Assembly (NCBI RefSeq): GCF_963576615.1
Contig: NC_088708.1
Location: forward strand, 1,116,001 to 1,180,000
DNA: 64,000 bases
Source: Watersipora subatra
Taxonomy: Eukaryota; Bryozoa; Gymnolaemata; Cheilostomatida; Watersiporidae
Direction of reading: 5' to 3'
The notes beneath the pieces are model-generated. The model was not told the origin of the DNA and made no database searches. It worked only from the letters and a program-made list of their open reading frames with translations. Position numbers and translations under genes: made by a program. This document shows positions 1 through 13,318 of the stretch, in pieces (positions within the stretch are counted from its first letter, which is position 1; the number at the start of each line of letters is the position of its first letter).

Positions 1-212
1 ACCATCTAATTTGGATATGTTCAGTACCATCTAATTTGGATATGTTCAGTACCATATAATTTGGATATGTTCAGTACCATCTAATTTCGATATGATCAGT
101 ACCGTTTAACTTGGATATGTTCAGTACCATCTAATTTGGATATGTTCAGTACCATCTAGTTTGGACATGTTCAGTATGATCTAATTTGGATATGTTCAGT
201 ACCATATAATTT
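1..212. repeat. 25-bp tandem repeat (minisatellite), runs off the left edge
   Basis: About eight copies of a 25-bp unit (accatctaatttggatatgt plus tcagt) lie head to tail with a few substitutions per copy. The array starts at base 1, so its true left end is outside the window. It lies in an intron of the PP1 gene or upstream of it. No coding meaning is apparent. Confidence 0.95.
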
Positions 213-410
213 TGTAATATAATCAGCTAATGCATGTATTGTTACTAGCAAAACTCTGTGTTGAAGAATTTGCTGATCAGCCTCAAGTCTTAATAGATTG
301 TTCCGCTGTCTCAGGATTATTCTATTCTTGTCTTGCTAATCAATAGTTATACGATGTGTTGCTATGTCTAGCATTTGTTTGTGAGGATGCAGATGCTGGA
401 CACGGTATTT

Positions 411-889
411 CCCCCACTGCTTCACCCAGTTTGTATTACCTGGTATCTACTTAGTGCAGGTTATTCACACTCCTTAGTAGTTGAGTTATCTCCCCCACTG
501 CTTCACCCAGTTTGTATGGCCCGCTATCTACTTAGTGCAGGTTATTCACACTCCTTAGTAGTTGAGTTATCTCCCCCACTGCTTCACCCAGTTTGTACGG
601 CCCTGTATCTACTTAGTGCAGGTTATTCACACTCCTTAGTAGTTGAGTTATCTCCCCCACTGCTTCACCCAGTTTGTACGGCCCGCTATCTACTTAGTGC
701 AGGTTATTCACACTCCTTAGTAGTTGAGTTATTTTCCCCCACTGCTTCACCCAGTTTGTATGGCCCGCTATCTACTTAGTGCAGGTTATTCACACTCCTT
801 AGTAGTTGAGTTATTTTCCCCCACTGCTTCACCCAGTTTGTACGGCCCGCTATCTACTTAGTGCAGGTTATTCACACTCCTTAGTAGTG
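411..889. repeat. 81/82-bp tandem repeat, six copies
   Basis: Units begin with cccccactgcttcacccag at 411, 492, 573, 654, 736 and 818. The first three steps are 81 bp, and the later two are 82 bp because of an extra T. Since 81 is divisible by 3, the array creates a 134-codon open frame (375-779) of near-identical blocks. That frame is a by-product of the period and is broken as soon as the unit becomes 82 bp. The array sits about 350 bp upstream of a PP1 exon and is probably intronic. Confidence 0.95.
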
Positions 890-1817
<928 letters not shown>

Positions 1818-2072
1818 GGCATCTATGTCTCTTTGCTGTACAGTTTCCACGCATCTATGTCTCTTGTCTGAACATTTTCCATGCATCTATGTCTCTTCGC
1901 TATACAGTTTCTACGCATCTATGTCTCTTTGCTGTACAGTTCCCACGCATCTATGTCTCTTTGCTGTACAGTTTCCACGCATCTATGTCTCTTTGCTGTA
2001 CAGTTTCCATGCATCTATGTCTCTTTGCTGTACAGTTTCCACGCATCTTTGTCTCTTTGCTGTACAGTTTTC
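1818..2072. repeat. 32-bp tandem repeat, about eight copies
   Basis: Unit resembles catctatgtctctttgctgt followed by acagtttccacg, repeating every 32 bp (for example ATG positions 1921 and 1953). Because 32 is not a multiple of 3, three frames stay open, giving overlapping small ORFs that are artefacts. The array lies in the PP1 intron between the exons at 1239 and 4015. Confidence 0.93.
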
Positions 2073-2622
2073 AGCAATGTGAAAGCTAAAGCCAAAGAAA
2101 GAACTGTTTGCAGCAATGAAAATCTGCAGTATATGGCACTGCTTCAAAGTCAATATTACTTTGGTAGAACCGTAAAAAACCTGCAATTAACATGTTTAAT
2201 TTAATGGTTCAAATAAAAGATGCAAATTGAAGGAAAATGTAGAAGTTGTGACTGGCTACATTTACATTTTCTGCTCGTTGTCACCACCTGAGTTGTATTA
2301 TTGCTGCCAAAATTAACTATTGTATATCCTCATTTATAGGCCGACTTTAGAACGCCAACAAGTTACCAAATTAAGGGGTCCGGCTTAAATGCGTGTAACT
2401 CTGATTGAAAGCTAACGGAATGACATTACGCTAACTTAATTTCAACAACTACAACTCGAACCATGCTAAGCATGTAGCTGTTAGCTTTTTACTTACAGTT
2501 TGTTTTATACAGCGCTGACATGCATTTGAAGAAAAGCCGCACGTATATATTCATTGAAAACATGTAACGAAACCGGTGCATTTAGCCTTTTTCTGTCCAG
2601 CGTTATTTCTCATGGTAAGGGA
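2073..2622. other. PP1 intron, nothing else recognised
   Basis: AT-rich sequence without a recognisable repeat or exon on either strand, ending at the target duplication of the element at 2631. Confidence 0.4.
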
Positions 2623-2630
2623 ATGCACAC

Positions 2631-3509
2631 TAGTGTTGGGCCGGTATCTAATTTAGTGCCGGATCGGATATCCTTGCACATTTTTATCGGTTTTTCCGGT
2701 GTCGGTATCCTCGGTATTTACCATCTTCGGTATCCTTTGCCAACTAAGAAAGTTCGGTATTGTCGGTACTATTGTTCGGTATGTGGTTATCAGTGTGTCT
2801 TTAAATGGTTTAAACTTTAAATCATAACTGTCTCGAACAATTTTTATCGTTGTGCAAAAAGTAGCCTGTGCAAAAAACATTCTTTAGTCAGCAGTATATT
2901 GTTACGGCAAAGAGACTCCTTGTTTTAGAAAGCCAACAAAGAAAGATGGAAATATAATTTTCATGATAGATGTTTTTATTGTTTATTCTATTAAAAATAT
3001 CGTTATTGATACAAACGTTATGTATAATAAAGAACAGATAGATAATGGCAATGGGTTCTCTTTGTTAAATATACTGAAACAGTTTTAAAAAAATCTTACT
3101 ATCACATATTGTAATCAGGTAATGTAATCACATAATTATACGCAGTCCAATTAGAGTCCAGTCCCGTTAGAGTCTTTATACGTCCTCTCATCTGTGTAGA
3201 ACTCCCAAACCTTCGAGGCTGGTGGCATTATCAATGTAACGTAATATAATAGTAAATACAGTAAGCGTGGAAATTTTCGTTGAATTTGTTCGCCAATGCA
3301 TGCTGAGATTGGCATGTTCGTCATGAAGATTTTAAAAATCTCTACGGATATCCGTATAACCATATACCGATAGGCTTTTACGGATAAATACCGATCATAT
3401 CAAACTGGCCGCGGATACCTAGCTGACACCGAAAATGATTGGTTTCCTCTGATACCGAGAATCCCTCGGTATCGGTAAGAGCAGATAACCCAATATCGGC
3501 CCAACACTA
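2631..3509. mobile_element. Non-autonomous hAT-like element with 8-bp target duplication
   Basis: Terminal inverted repeats read TAGTGTTGGGCCGGTAT on the left and TAGTGTTGGGCCGATAT on the right (reverse complement), with one mismatch in 17. Each end is flanked by the identical 8-mer atgcacac (2623-2630 and 3510-3517). An 8-bp duplication and a TAGNG-type end are features of the hAT superfamily. The 879-bp interior has subterminal cggtat motifs in both orientations. It has no transposase-like frame, so it would depend on a transposase in trans. It is inserted in a PP1 intron. Confidence 0.88.
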
Positions 3510-3770
3510 ATGCACACCCACAGATACAGAAGTTCAGATTCTAGTTTTCAGATTCTGAGTCTAAGATTCAGAAGTTGGGTCAAGTTAAATGTTCTAGATG
3601 GTAATAGTTTGTTGGTCATTCCTCAAAAAATTGCTTATTAACAATTTGGGATCAATAAAGCTGTTAGCGGTGTCTTCTAAGGAAATGATTTAGGAGCGAG
3701 TGAATATTAAGAGAACTGTTGTTGATATGTTCTCATGATTAACAGACGACTCCATTACATATGTTATTCA

Positions 3771-4954
<1,184 letters not shown>

Positions 4955-4964
4955 TACTTATATA

Positions 4965-5402
4965 CAGTGTTTGTCTGTGGTGTGTCCAGATATAGCGATC
5001 AAGTTTTAGGAATAGAAAATCCACTCATCACTGAATTTGAACTAGGAATCTCCAGGTTGGCCGACAGGCGAGTCTATCCACTAGGCCAAACGTCTACCTT
5101 TCTAAATGAGTAATTACAAAGGAGTAATGGTGGCCATACTCATTACAACTGCCAATCCTTAATGCCGATTGGTTAAAATAGCACGCTTCAGCTAGCAAGT
5201 TTGAGGATCATGATTGTGTGAAAGATCATGGCGCAATATTTTTTCCTAATGCTGGCTCAAGCTATAATAACTTAATTCTTATTATAGTAAAGATTTAGAC
5301 TAGTTTATGTTACTCAAATTCATCGGTCGATGAAGAAACCTATCCAATTAAAACTAAGTTTTCTGTATAAAAATCTGTTCATTACCCGTGCAATGGCGGG
5401 CA
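4965..5402 (-). mobile_element. tRNA-derived SINE-like repeat, copy 1
   Basis: This segment aligns over its length with 37820-38272, so it is an interspersed repeat. On the minus strand 5097-5033 is tRNA-like. It has an A-box-like tggcctagtggataga, an anticodon-arm-like gacagg region and a B-box-like tagttcaaattc at the expected spacing. The tail after the tRNA-like part contains ggacacaccacagacaaac, similar to tails of invertebrate SINEs. About 300 bp lie upstream of the tRNA-like head, so the element is not a simple head-first SINE. The copy abuts the pogo-like element at 4954. Confidence 0.7.
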
Positions 5403-5626
5403 TTCAGATATTGTAAATAATCTATATATATTGTAAATATATAATGAAGGTTCTTCGTACGAAAATTAGTCAATCGAAAACATTGCTATTTGTGACGTCT
5501 TACTAGACTGGCGTTGTGTTGGCTGATGTATTAGTCAGTATATTGATATGGAACTAATAGCCTGTGAATATGGAATATCATTCAATATTATATCTAAGTA
5601 TCGGTTGCCCGTTATGTCTCCCTTGA

Positions 5627-6409
5627 AGGTTGACTTGCAACAAAATTCACATTACAGTTATTTGGTATCAAAAGATTCAGTATGTCTTATTTTGCTGTGT
5701 TGTATGTGCAAAATATGTGGAAATGTGATTACAAGCTTTTAAAAGCTCAAAAACGAACAGTTAATCGCCGACATCACGAGACCGCCGTAGATTAGAATCT
5801 CTTTCCAAAACTGCTCAAATGGGACGTAGTTATACAAGATGGCTTCTGTTTACACTTTCACGCAACCTCATTCGTCGAAATATCTTCACAAATATACTTC
5901 ACGCATTCAATAAAACCATGTTTATTATTCTTACGCATCTATTTCATCGTCATTGTAATGCTGTCATTTTGAGCACTGATATCTCAAAACCTACTGTAAA
6001 AGTTCGTTTAATTTTTTAACCTTAGCTCGAAGGAGTGCATATCATCCTCTGATAAACCTGACGAGCCTGTTGGTCACCTGATAGTCGAAAAATGCTGCAG
6101 AAATTATTCGCGTTGTTTGGCAGGAAGTATATGTCACATGATCAGATTACGATTTGACCAAGCCGAAACAAAACTGTAAACTAGCGAGCGTCTATATTTG
6201 GTAAGGGCTCTTCGGTAAAACCTTAAGTGTTTGTCATAAACTAGTGCTGCGAGAAGTTTTATCTTGAGCCTTTTATTGGTCTTTCAGTTTACGTGAGAAC
6301 ATCACGTGTCAAAACAATAACCAAATGTAATGACTATGTCAGAGAAATAAGCTGATTTCAATCTACGGCGGTTTCGTGATGGCGTGTGAATTTTATTTCA
6401 AGTCAACCT
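5627..6409. mobile_element. TTAA-flanked long-TIR MITE, copy A
   Basis: The left end AGGTTGACTTGCAACAAAAT is matched by the inverted right end AAGTCAACCT at 6401-6409. Flanks are TTGA (5623-5626) and TTAA (6410-6413), consistent with an originally perfect TTAA duplication. The right inverted repeat has lost its inner part (the aatcttttgataccaaataa stretch seen in other copies). Interior sequence matches copies B, C and D. Small ORFs inside it are not genes. TTAA targets are used by piggyBac-like and some other DNA transposons; the superfamily is not proven here. Confidence 0.82.
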
Positions 6410-6413
6410 TTAA

Positions 6414-7246
6414 AACCCCTTAAAACACATCATTCTTTTTATATTCAGTAACTTGTTTTTGTTGTCTAGCACATCCAGACATATCAAATTATTTTACAGC
6501 TGTAATATCAGTATAATGTTCGTAATTCTGGCTATTATAGAACTTCGTATGTTTTTTCTTGACAAGATTATCAATGGATGAGATGGCAGGATAATAAGAC
6601 GGTGTCTAGGAATACTTGTCCCAGCCCCGTTCTATCTAATCTATATGATTGAACTGTTTGCACTTTAGCTTTGCTAGTGATGAATTCTATGGCCAATATA
6701 CTCAACACTGAGTCTCAATTTGAACTTAAATGCTGAATCCATCGATTTAACCTCTCACTCTACTTGTAAGGGAAATAATTTATGCTATTACTTGCTAAAT
6801 GTGTACTAGAGCTTCCTCATCATAGATTTTCTATTTCATAAACATGACTTCTTTTTTTAGTGTAATGGAATTTAGGATAATTATTTTAACTAAACGTAAC
6901 ATATATAATACAAAATGCTAAATCATCTCTACTTGTCCTTAGTTTTTAGTTTGATGTTGATCACTCCTACCAATTACTATGGTCGACTAACCTTTGTCGA
7001 TCTTACCAAAGAGAATTGCTGTCGTTTACTTTTCTAACCAATAACAATGCAGGGCAGAATGTCATATGGTTCTGTGCTATTAGACTCAAGTGATTGCATG
7101 TATTGCGAATCAGTTGCTCAAAAATTTTACTGCAGACTATTAGCTAGAGCACATAGCTCTAAGTCTCTGAATGTCATGGTGCGGAAGGTGTTATATAAAG
7201 TTGAAGCAATGGTTAAACAGGCCTTTTTAGTATTCAAATATCTACC
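6414..7246. other. PP1 intron, nothing recognised
   Basis: AT-rich sequence with no clear exon, inverted repeat or tandem array found by eye. A 78-codon open frame at 7047-7283 matches nothing known to me and runs into the minisatellite. Confidence 0.4.
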
Positions 7247-7642
7247 TTGCCTTAGAACTAATGCCTTAGAAAGAATGCCTTAGAACTAATTCCTTAGAAC
7301 TAGTGCCTTAAAACTAATTCCTTAGAACTAATGCCTTAGAACTAATGCCTTAGACCGAATGCCTTAGAACTAATGCCTTAGACCGAGCGCCTTAGAAGTA
7401 ATGCCTTAGAACTAATGCCTTAGAATTAATGCCTTAGAACTAATGCCTTAGAACTAATGCCTTAGAACGAATGCTTTAGAACTAATTCCTTAGAACTAGT
7501 GCCTTAAAACTAATTCCTTAGAACTAATGCCTTAGAATTAATGCCTTAGAACTAATGCCTTAGACCGAATGCCTTAGAACTAATGCCTTAGACCGAGCGC
7601 CTTAGAAATAATGCCTTAGAACTAATGCCTTAGAACTAATGA
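7247..7642. repeat. 14-bp tandem repeat, about 27 copies
   Basis: Unit is gccttagaactaat, with variants such as gaccga and gaatta. A longer block that includes gaccgagcgccttaga is itself repeated (about 7365 and 7585), showing higher-order duplication. The array sits in the PP1 intron before the last exon. Confidence 0.95.
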
Positions 7643-8353
7643 ATGCACTGCTTTCACATTAGTTTTTTTTAGTCAACCTTGTCTATGCTTATGAAATATT
7701 AGTTAAGTAACAAACGTTTACTTTAATAAGTTGGCGGATGTTTTACTCACATGAGACTTTTTGGCCTTTGTAGTATTAAAACTCGGAGTGTTGCACTTGC
7801 GATGATTCTAGCGTTTTCTATCGTATCACTGTTGTTTCTTTTTAAGAAACATATTGAACTGCCAGTGCGTATCATTTATACCTATACATAGGCTATATAT
7901 ATGTAGGTCTGTACATATACATAAAATATTGCCCTGGCTGTGATAAAAATGCGTTATTAGCTTTTTAGGAATGCTTATTGCACAATCGGTGGGCCAAGAG
8001 AGGCAAGTGCAAATCTAATTTCAACTAGAATTTGTGCTTGAAAATAGAAGTTGTGACATATTGGAAATTATAAGGTTACTCAAGGATGTGAGCAACCGCC
8101 TGTTGGAATGAGCAGGACTGAGTGTTCTGTGCTGCTATTATCTCCTTATTCCATTCTTATCAATCTAGCTGTTAGTGATGCACTTGCCAGCGTTGTGCAC
8201 AATTCACCTTCTTGTTTCCTCGACCGTCACCTCCTTGCTTGTCAAAGATGACTGTCATTAGATAAGACTCCATCATAAGGGTCACACCAGCATGAGCACA
8301 AGAGAGTGAACTATTTGTTAACCTTGTTGATAGTATTTATTTCTGTTATCTAG
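7643..8353. other. End of the PP1 intron, no other feature
   Basis: AT-rich intronic sequence ending in tatttctgttatctag at 8353. No other feature is recognised. Confidence 0.45.
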
Positions 8354-8464
8354 ATCCTCAAGCCTGCAGATAAAAAGAAGTTGGGATTTGGCACACTAAG
8401 TGGCCAGGGTCGTCCTCTCACTCCGCCCAGAAACGCGGCTCAACAGCAGAAAGGCAAAAAATAG
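8354..8464 (+). CDS. PP1 catalytic subunit, terminal exon with stop
   Basis: This 111-bp exon encodes the 36-residue tail starting ILKPADKKK and ending QQQKGKK, followed by TAG at 8462-8464. It joins in phase 0 to CSFQ at 4149. The tail keeps the RPLTPPRN motif, the CDK-type phosphorylation site (T320 in mammalian PP1) that inhibits activity in mitosis. The region between (KKLGFGTLSGQG) is as variable as in other invertebrate PP1 tails. The three exons together give the last 156 residues of the protein. No clear AATAAA was found in the next few hundred bases. Confidence 0.95.
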   Translation: MLKPADKKKLGFGTLSGQGRPLTPPRNAAQQQKGKK

Positions 8465-10604
8465 GCCGGATTGCCAGACCACGCACTCTACACTTCCTAA
8501 ACAAAATGGCAATGATGAAAGGCATATTTACGATGCATTGTATAGATGTCACAGTTGCGTTGTTTTGTCCAGCCTTGACAAAATACCTAGCAAAATCGTA
8601 CAAGGTTTTTAGCCTTTACGATCCTTTAGGAGTATCGTGTATCTGCTAGAAATTTTAACTTTTCATGGTCATACGCGATGCTACAGAGCCTACTTGATGT
8701 AACAACAGCTCCTGTGCATTTCTTGATAGATGATCTCTGAATTGGTTGAAACAGCAACTGAAGCAAGCTTTTTTCGTCATTTTTGCATATTTTCTAACTC
8801 GATCATAACATCGAGTTATATATGTTTACGAGTCCGGTTTCATATATACCGTATATAACATTAATAGTTAATCTTAGCTGCTTTTGTAAATATTGCTGAG
8901 ATAAATGTCTTTCTGGAATGTAATAGTATTTTGGTTAGATTGTCGGCTGGCTCACACCTCTCACACTCTTGCAGTAACATGGAGATGATTGAAAGTATCA
9001 TTGAAGTAAAGCTCTTTGTCTCGTAATAGCAGTTTCTAGTAGTAATTTAATAGATAAAATGGTTTCCAACTTTTCCTTTATCTAATAATTAATAGTGATG
9101 AATTGTAGTCTTGAGTGCTGCCATTGCATTTGTTGATAGAAGCAACGACTGTTGTTCATAACGTCTTACCATCTCTTCTGCTATAACTTTCATATCGATT
9201 GCTTTGGAACTGTTCGGCATATCCGTTTCTAGGGATGTGCTGTAACAAAGCGAATGATAAGGCAAGAAAATGTAGGTTTAGTCAAGTGGTGAATTGTTGA
9301 AAAGTTTTACAATCCTGAGATTCACTTCAGTGTTTGCACACCTGCATATCCTACCCATGGCCATTTTATTACCTTTCATTGACATTACTAAAGTATAAAT
9401 TGCTTTTGGTACTCCTTCGCCATCATGAGCTTGCTTGCAGTACAACTAAACTTCATACATGTTGGCCGCAGATTGCCAAGAGCACACAGTTATAGACCAA
9501 ACTAGCATCTTTTTGAAACACGACCACGCCATTCGTATATTATTGTATACTCAGTGTCGATGCTTGATTGAGCAATTTTGTTATATTCATCACTTCATGC
9601 TGCCGGCAAGCATACAAAGAGATAGTTTTCTTAAACAAATTCGAAAATACATTGCTGCTGTGTCATTCGCACTACATATGACACCTAGCGCGTTACTTAC
9701 ATGTTGCTCTTATGATTAGCATATAAGTTCATTTAAATATAGCCTGCACAACATCTTTGGAGCCTCCCAAGGCTAAAAATAGCCATACATTTTATACACA
9801 GCCCCACAATGCTTTGCAAATATAAAGTTCTCAAAGTCCAGTACATGTATTTTGCATTACACGCAATATACTCGGCATAAATTGTCCGGTTATTAAAGCC
9901 CATGGGTGTCAGTAACAAGACTTCAGCTAAAGGTTGCTGCTCTACCTTGTGTGGAGCAGCAGCAGCTTACCCTGTTGCACGGAGGTCACCTTATTCTGAC
10001 AGCCTCTGACTAAGAAACTGTCCTGAGCATGTTAAAGCTAAACATACCAGCTAGGCATGTACGCTACTATAACTATGTTCAAATTGGTCTGCGAGTTGTT
10101 CTAGGACATTGTTAGACAATATTGACTACAAATTTAGGACATCTGATGGGGCTTCTTGTGGTGAAACGAACTGGTTATAACAGCCTGTCAGCTATTCCTT
10201 GTTATGCATGTATCACATCACACAATTTCCTTAATTTAACACCATGTGATGACCATACATAGCAGCCCTCCAAGTTAACATCTTGCACCTACATATTTGT
10301 ATTAATGTCATTGCAAAAGCATTGATGATACACTTCTGGTTGCTGAAAGTAGGATTTATCTAAGTGTATTTATCCGTAGTCAACTGGTAAAAGCAAATAC
10401 GCTTAATGTTTCTCAACGCTGTTAAACCGCGAATACCATATTTTTAAAAGAGACTTGCTTGTCATATTTACAAAGAGCAGCTTATGCTCTATGCTCAGTC
10501 TCCAAAAAATTTTAGCTTAAGAATTCCACACAAAATTTCAGTGTTACTTCACCAAGTACCCTTTTTGAAGATTTGATGTTTCGTTGATGTTGGCTATAAA
10601 ATAC
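8465..10604. other. PP1 3' UTR and intergenic DNA, nothing else recognised
   Basis: About 2.1 kb of AT-rich sequence. Small open frames on both strands (for example 9459-9719) show no family resemblance, and no splice-bounded exon could be supported. Confidence 0.4.
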
Positions 10605-10875
10605 TTGGAGGTTGACTTGCAACAAAATTCACATTGCAGTTATTTGATATGAAAAGATTCACCATGTTTTACTCTGTTGTGTTGTAGGTGCAAAATATGT
10701 GGAAATGTGATAACAAGCTCATGAAAGCTCATAAACAAACAGTTAATCGCAGCCACGCGAGACCGCCGTAGTTTGGATTCTCTTTCCAAAACGCTCAAAT
10801 GTGAAATACCTTTGGTAGATGGTTTCTGTTTACACTTTCATGCAACCTTATTCGTCGAAATATTTTCACAAATGT

Positions 10876-12348
10876 GACCCCGGCAGTCAGAATGTACAAT
10901 CGTGCGGTAATTGGATTGTTCACAATAGAGCACAACGCGTGCTATATGCTATTATATGACTCACCGTCACTATTTTACTAAACAGTGGTTTATAGTGCAT
11001 TCAACCCTGCTCTTTCACGTGGTCTTGTTTATTTTTGTGTCTGACCAATCATAAAGCCAGAATTGCCTTTTAAATCTTCCCATATAGGTGGTTGCTATGG
11101 AAGTTGTCATAACCCAAGATCTTAAGTATAGACTCTAATTGCGGGTGGGCGCGTGTATGTGGCCATTTTTTGTTTCAACGCCTCAGGCTAAAACAAAATA
11201 AACCGTCGCACAAATTACGGCCAGTTGACGCTAATAATTTAGATGTAATTCTAAGTATTTCTACTTAGAATCTAAGTAGGCTGCCTCAGATTATAGTGAA
11301 AGCGATGATGAGGATTGTGATAATAGGGAAACTTCAGAAATTCAGCTGCTTACGCAATATGTGGCTGCTAACGAAAAGGAGAGTAACAGCGATCATCCTA
11401 ATTAATTAAATTACAGAGAATAACGATCAGCCTATCACTGCTGATAACTTTCCCATTATAGCTGTTGACATCAAACTAATAAGTGGATGCAAACGTAAAG
11501 AATTCTGCACTAGTTTTATGTCATCTAAACAAATAAGCCTCGTTAGAACTGTGTATCAAGGATTATCGAAGGACACATTTGATATGGTTGTGTTGGGACA
11601 AACTGCCACTAATATAACAAGCAAACCCATTGAATGGGCTACAATAAATCTCTGCAGTGTACTCTGTGTTACAATGTGTGAGTGTTAAACTACATAAAAA
11701 TAGCTCTAGATTGAATGGTCACTTGATGAGTTGGGTTGATATTTTCGCATCTTGATGCCCTCTGTGGTCACCTTTTGTTGACCTTACCATGACCTTCTGT
11801 ATAGATGGACAATTTCTAATACACTTCCAACATTTTGATAAGTCGTTGGATTGTCATTATATGCAGTCATAGCAATACAGCTTGATGAGAAGTGCCCAGT
11901 TTGAAGCATACCCTTTTAATGTAAATCTCCAGGAAGGTGAGCCTTTAGCCACATATATTGCTGACCTTACCCTGACCTTTGGAAGGTCAACCGTCAATCA
12001 AATTTAAATAAAAATGTGACCATCTTTTTCAGGGTTTTAATGTGTAGAATGCCAGGTTTCATCAATATAGGTTGAGATTAAGTGGTCTGTTGCTATGGCA
12101 TTTTGATTTGTAAACAAATAACATGATTTACGATGCATGAATCGGCAACCTTATCCTGCCTAAACTCTAAACAACAGTTTTAGTTCATTGTGAGACCTTC
12201 TCTACTAAATCTTGCATAACCTGGGCATATAAAATCCGATTTAAAAAATTTAAATTGCATTAAAATCCTCAGATATTGCTGATTTTGAATCTGTAAATAA
12301 CTCAAAAATGTTGTTTTAGCACGATTGTACATTCTGACTGCCTGGGTC
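10876..12348. mobile_element. DNA transposon nested in MITE copy B, 8-bp target duplication
   Basis: The inverted ends GACCCCGGCAGTCAGAATGT and GACCCAGGCAGTCAGAATGT match at 19 of 20 bases, and the match continues through acaatcgtgc. The flanks are acaaatgt (10868-10875) and acaaatat (12349-12356), an 8-bp duplication with one transition. The uninterrupted target acaaatat is visible in copies A and C of the host MITE. The interior carries a possible decayed coding remnant. The superfamily is uncertain, because an 8-bp TSD fits hAT or other groups but the GACCC end is not a typical hAT end. Confidence 0.85.
11280..11688 (+). pseudogene. Possible two-exon coding remnant inside the nested transposon
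   Basis: Two stretches look protein-like. The first reads SDYSESDDEDCDNRETSEIQ and ends at a TAA near 11406. The second follows a possible acceptor (attacag) near 11415 and stays open to TAA at 11686-11688. It contains CKRKEFC, LVRTVYQGLSKDTFDMVVLG and NITSKPIEW. An acidic start followed by a Cys-containing basic segment and the phrase TFDMVVLGQ resembles proteins carried by some invertebrate DNA transposons. I cannot name the family. It is too short to be a working transposase. It could also be a captured host exon. Confidence 0.35.
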
Positions 12349-13147
12349 ACAAATATGCTTCAGGCATTAAATAAAACCATCTCTATTGTTCTTACGCGTC
12401 TGTTTTATCATCATTGTAATGCTGTCACTTTTAGCAGTTATATCTAATAACTTACCGTAAAAATTTGTTTAATTTTTTAGCCTTAGCTTGAAGGAGTACA
12501 TATCATTGTCTGATAATCATGACGGGCCTGTTGGTCACTTTTGATAATCGAAAAGTGCTGCAGAAATTATTTGCGAAGTATTGGGCCACATGATCAGATT
12601 AGGACTTGCCGATTAGACCAAACCGAAAAAAACTGTAAAGTAGCGAGCATCTATATTTAATACGGGGTCTTCGGTACAACCCGAAGTGTTTGTCATAAAC
12701 TAGTGCTACGATAAGTTTTATATTGAGCTTTTTATTGGCCTTTCAATTCACAAGAGAACATACATGACAAGACGATAACCAAATTTCATGGCTACGTCAT
12801 CGAAATGAAGAGATTCCAATCTACGGTGGCTTTTCATTTTTGAGCTTTTAAGAGCTTGTAATCACATTCCCATATATTTGGCACCTACAACACAACAGAG
12901 TAAGACATGGTGAATCTTTTGATACCAAATAACTGTAATGTGAATTTTGTTGCAAGTCAACCTTTAACAGAAATGTAAATGTATTGGCAATAATTGTGTT
13001 GTCATAACAGATTCTTGAAGTGAAAGCTGACTAGGATATATGTAGATATATAAGTGTATAGTGTATAACTTTATATATTGTATAAAGTTACTATTCCTAC
13101 TTCTTGTTACTACTTTTACTGTTCCTAGTAAAAGTAAGTTACAGCAA

Positions 13148-13318
13148 TTCCACATGAAGATTATAAATTGCACCTTGTTAGAGCATAATAAAGGCACTGA
13201 TACATTCCACATGAAGATGATAAATTGCACCGTGTTGGACCATAATAAAGGCACTGATATATTCCATATGAAGATTATAAATTGCACCGTGTTAGACCAT
13301 ATTAAAGGCACTAATATA
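13148..13318. repeat. 57-bp tandem repeat, three copies
   Basis: Units start with ttccacatgaag or close variants at 13148, 13205 and 13262 and share ataaattgcacc and ataaaggcactgata. The period is divisible by 3, so both strands have open frames over it. These are not considered genes. Confidence 0.9.

Larger units (their letters stand above)
10609..12963. mobile_element. TTAA-flanked long-TIR MITE, copy B, split by a nested insertion
   Basis: The ends AGGTTGACTTGCAACAAAAT and its inverted counterpart lie at 10609 and 12963. The flanks are TTGG (10605-10608) and TTAA (12964-12967). The two halves, 10609-10875 and 12349-12963, together reproduce the roughly 880-bp structure of copy C. Between them lies the 1473-bp element described next. 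Inner TIR landmarks include tgcaaaatatgtggaaatgt and its complement at about 12865. Confidence 0.85.

Noticed and set aside
375..779. 134-codon open frame of repeating blocks
   Set aside because: It is produced by an 81-bp tandem repeat (period divisible by 3), collapses where the unit becomes 82 bp, and has no start or splice context.
5033..5097. A functional tRNA gene on the minus strand
   Set aside because: A and B boxes are present but the acceptor and other stems do not pair, and the sequence is part of an interspersed repeat.
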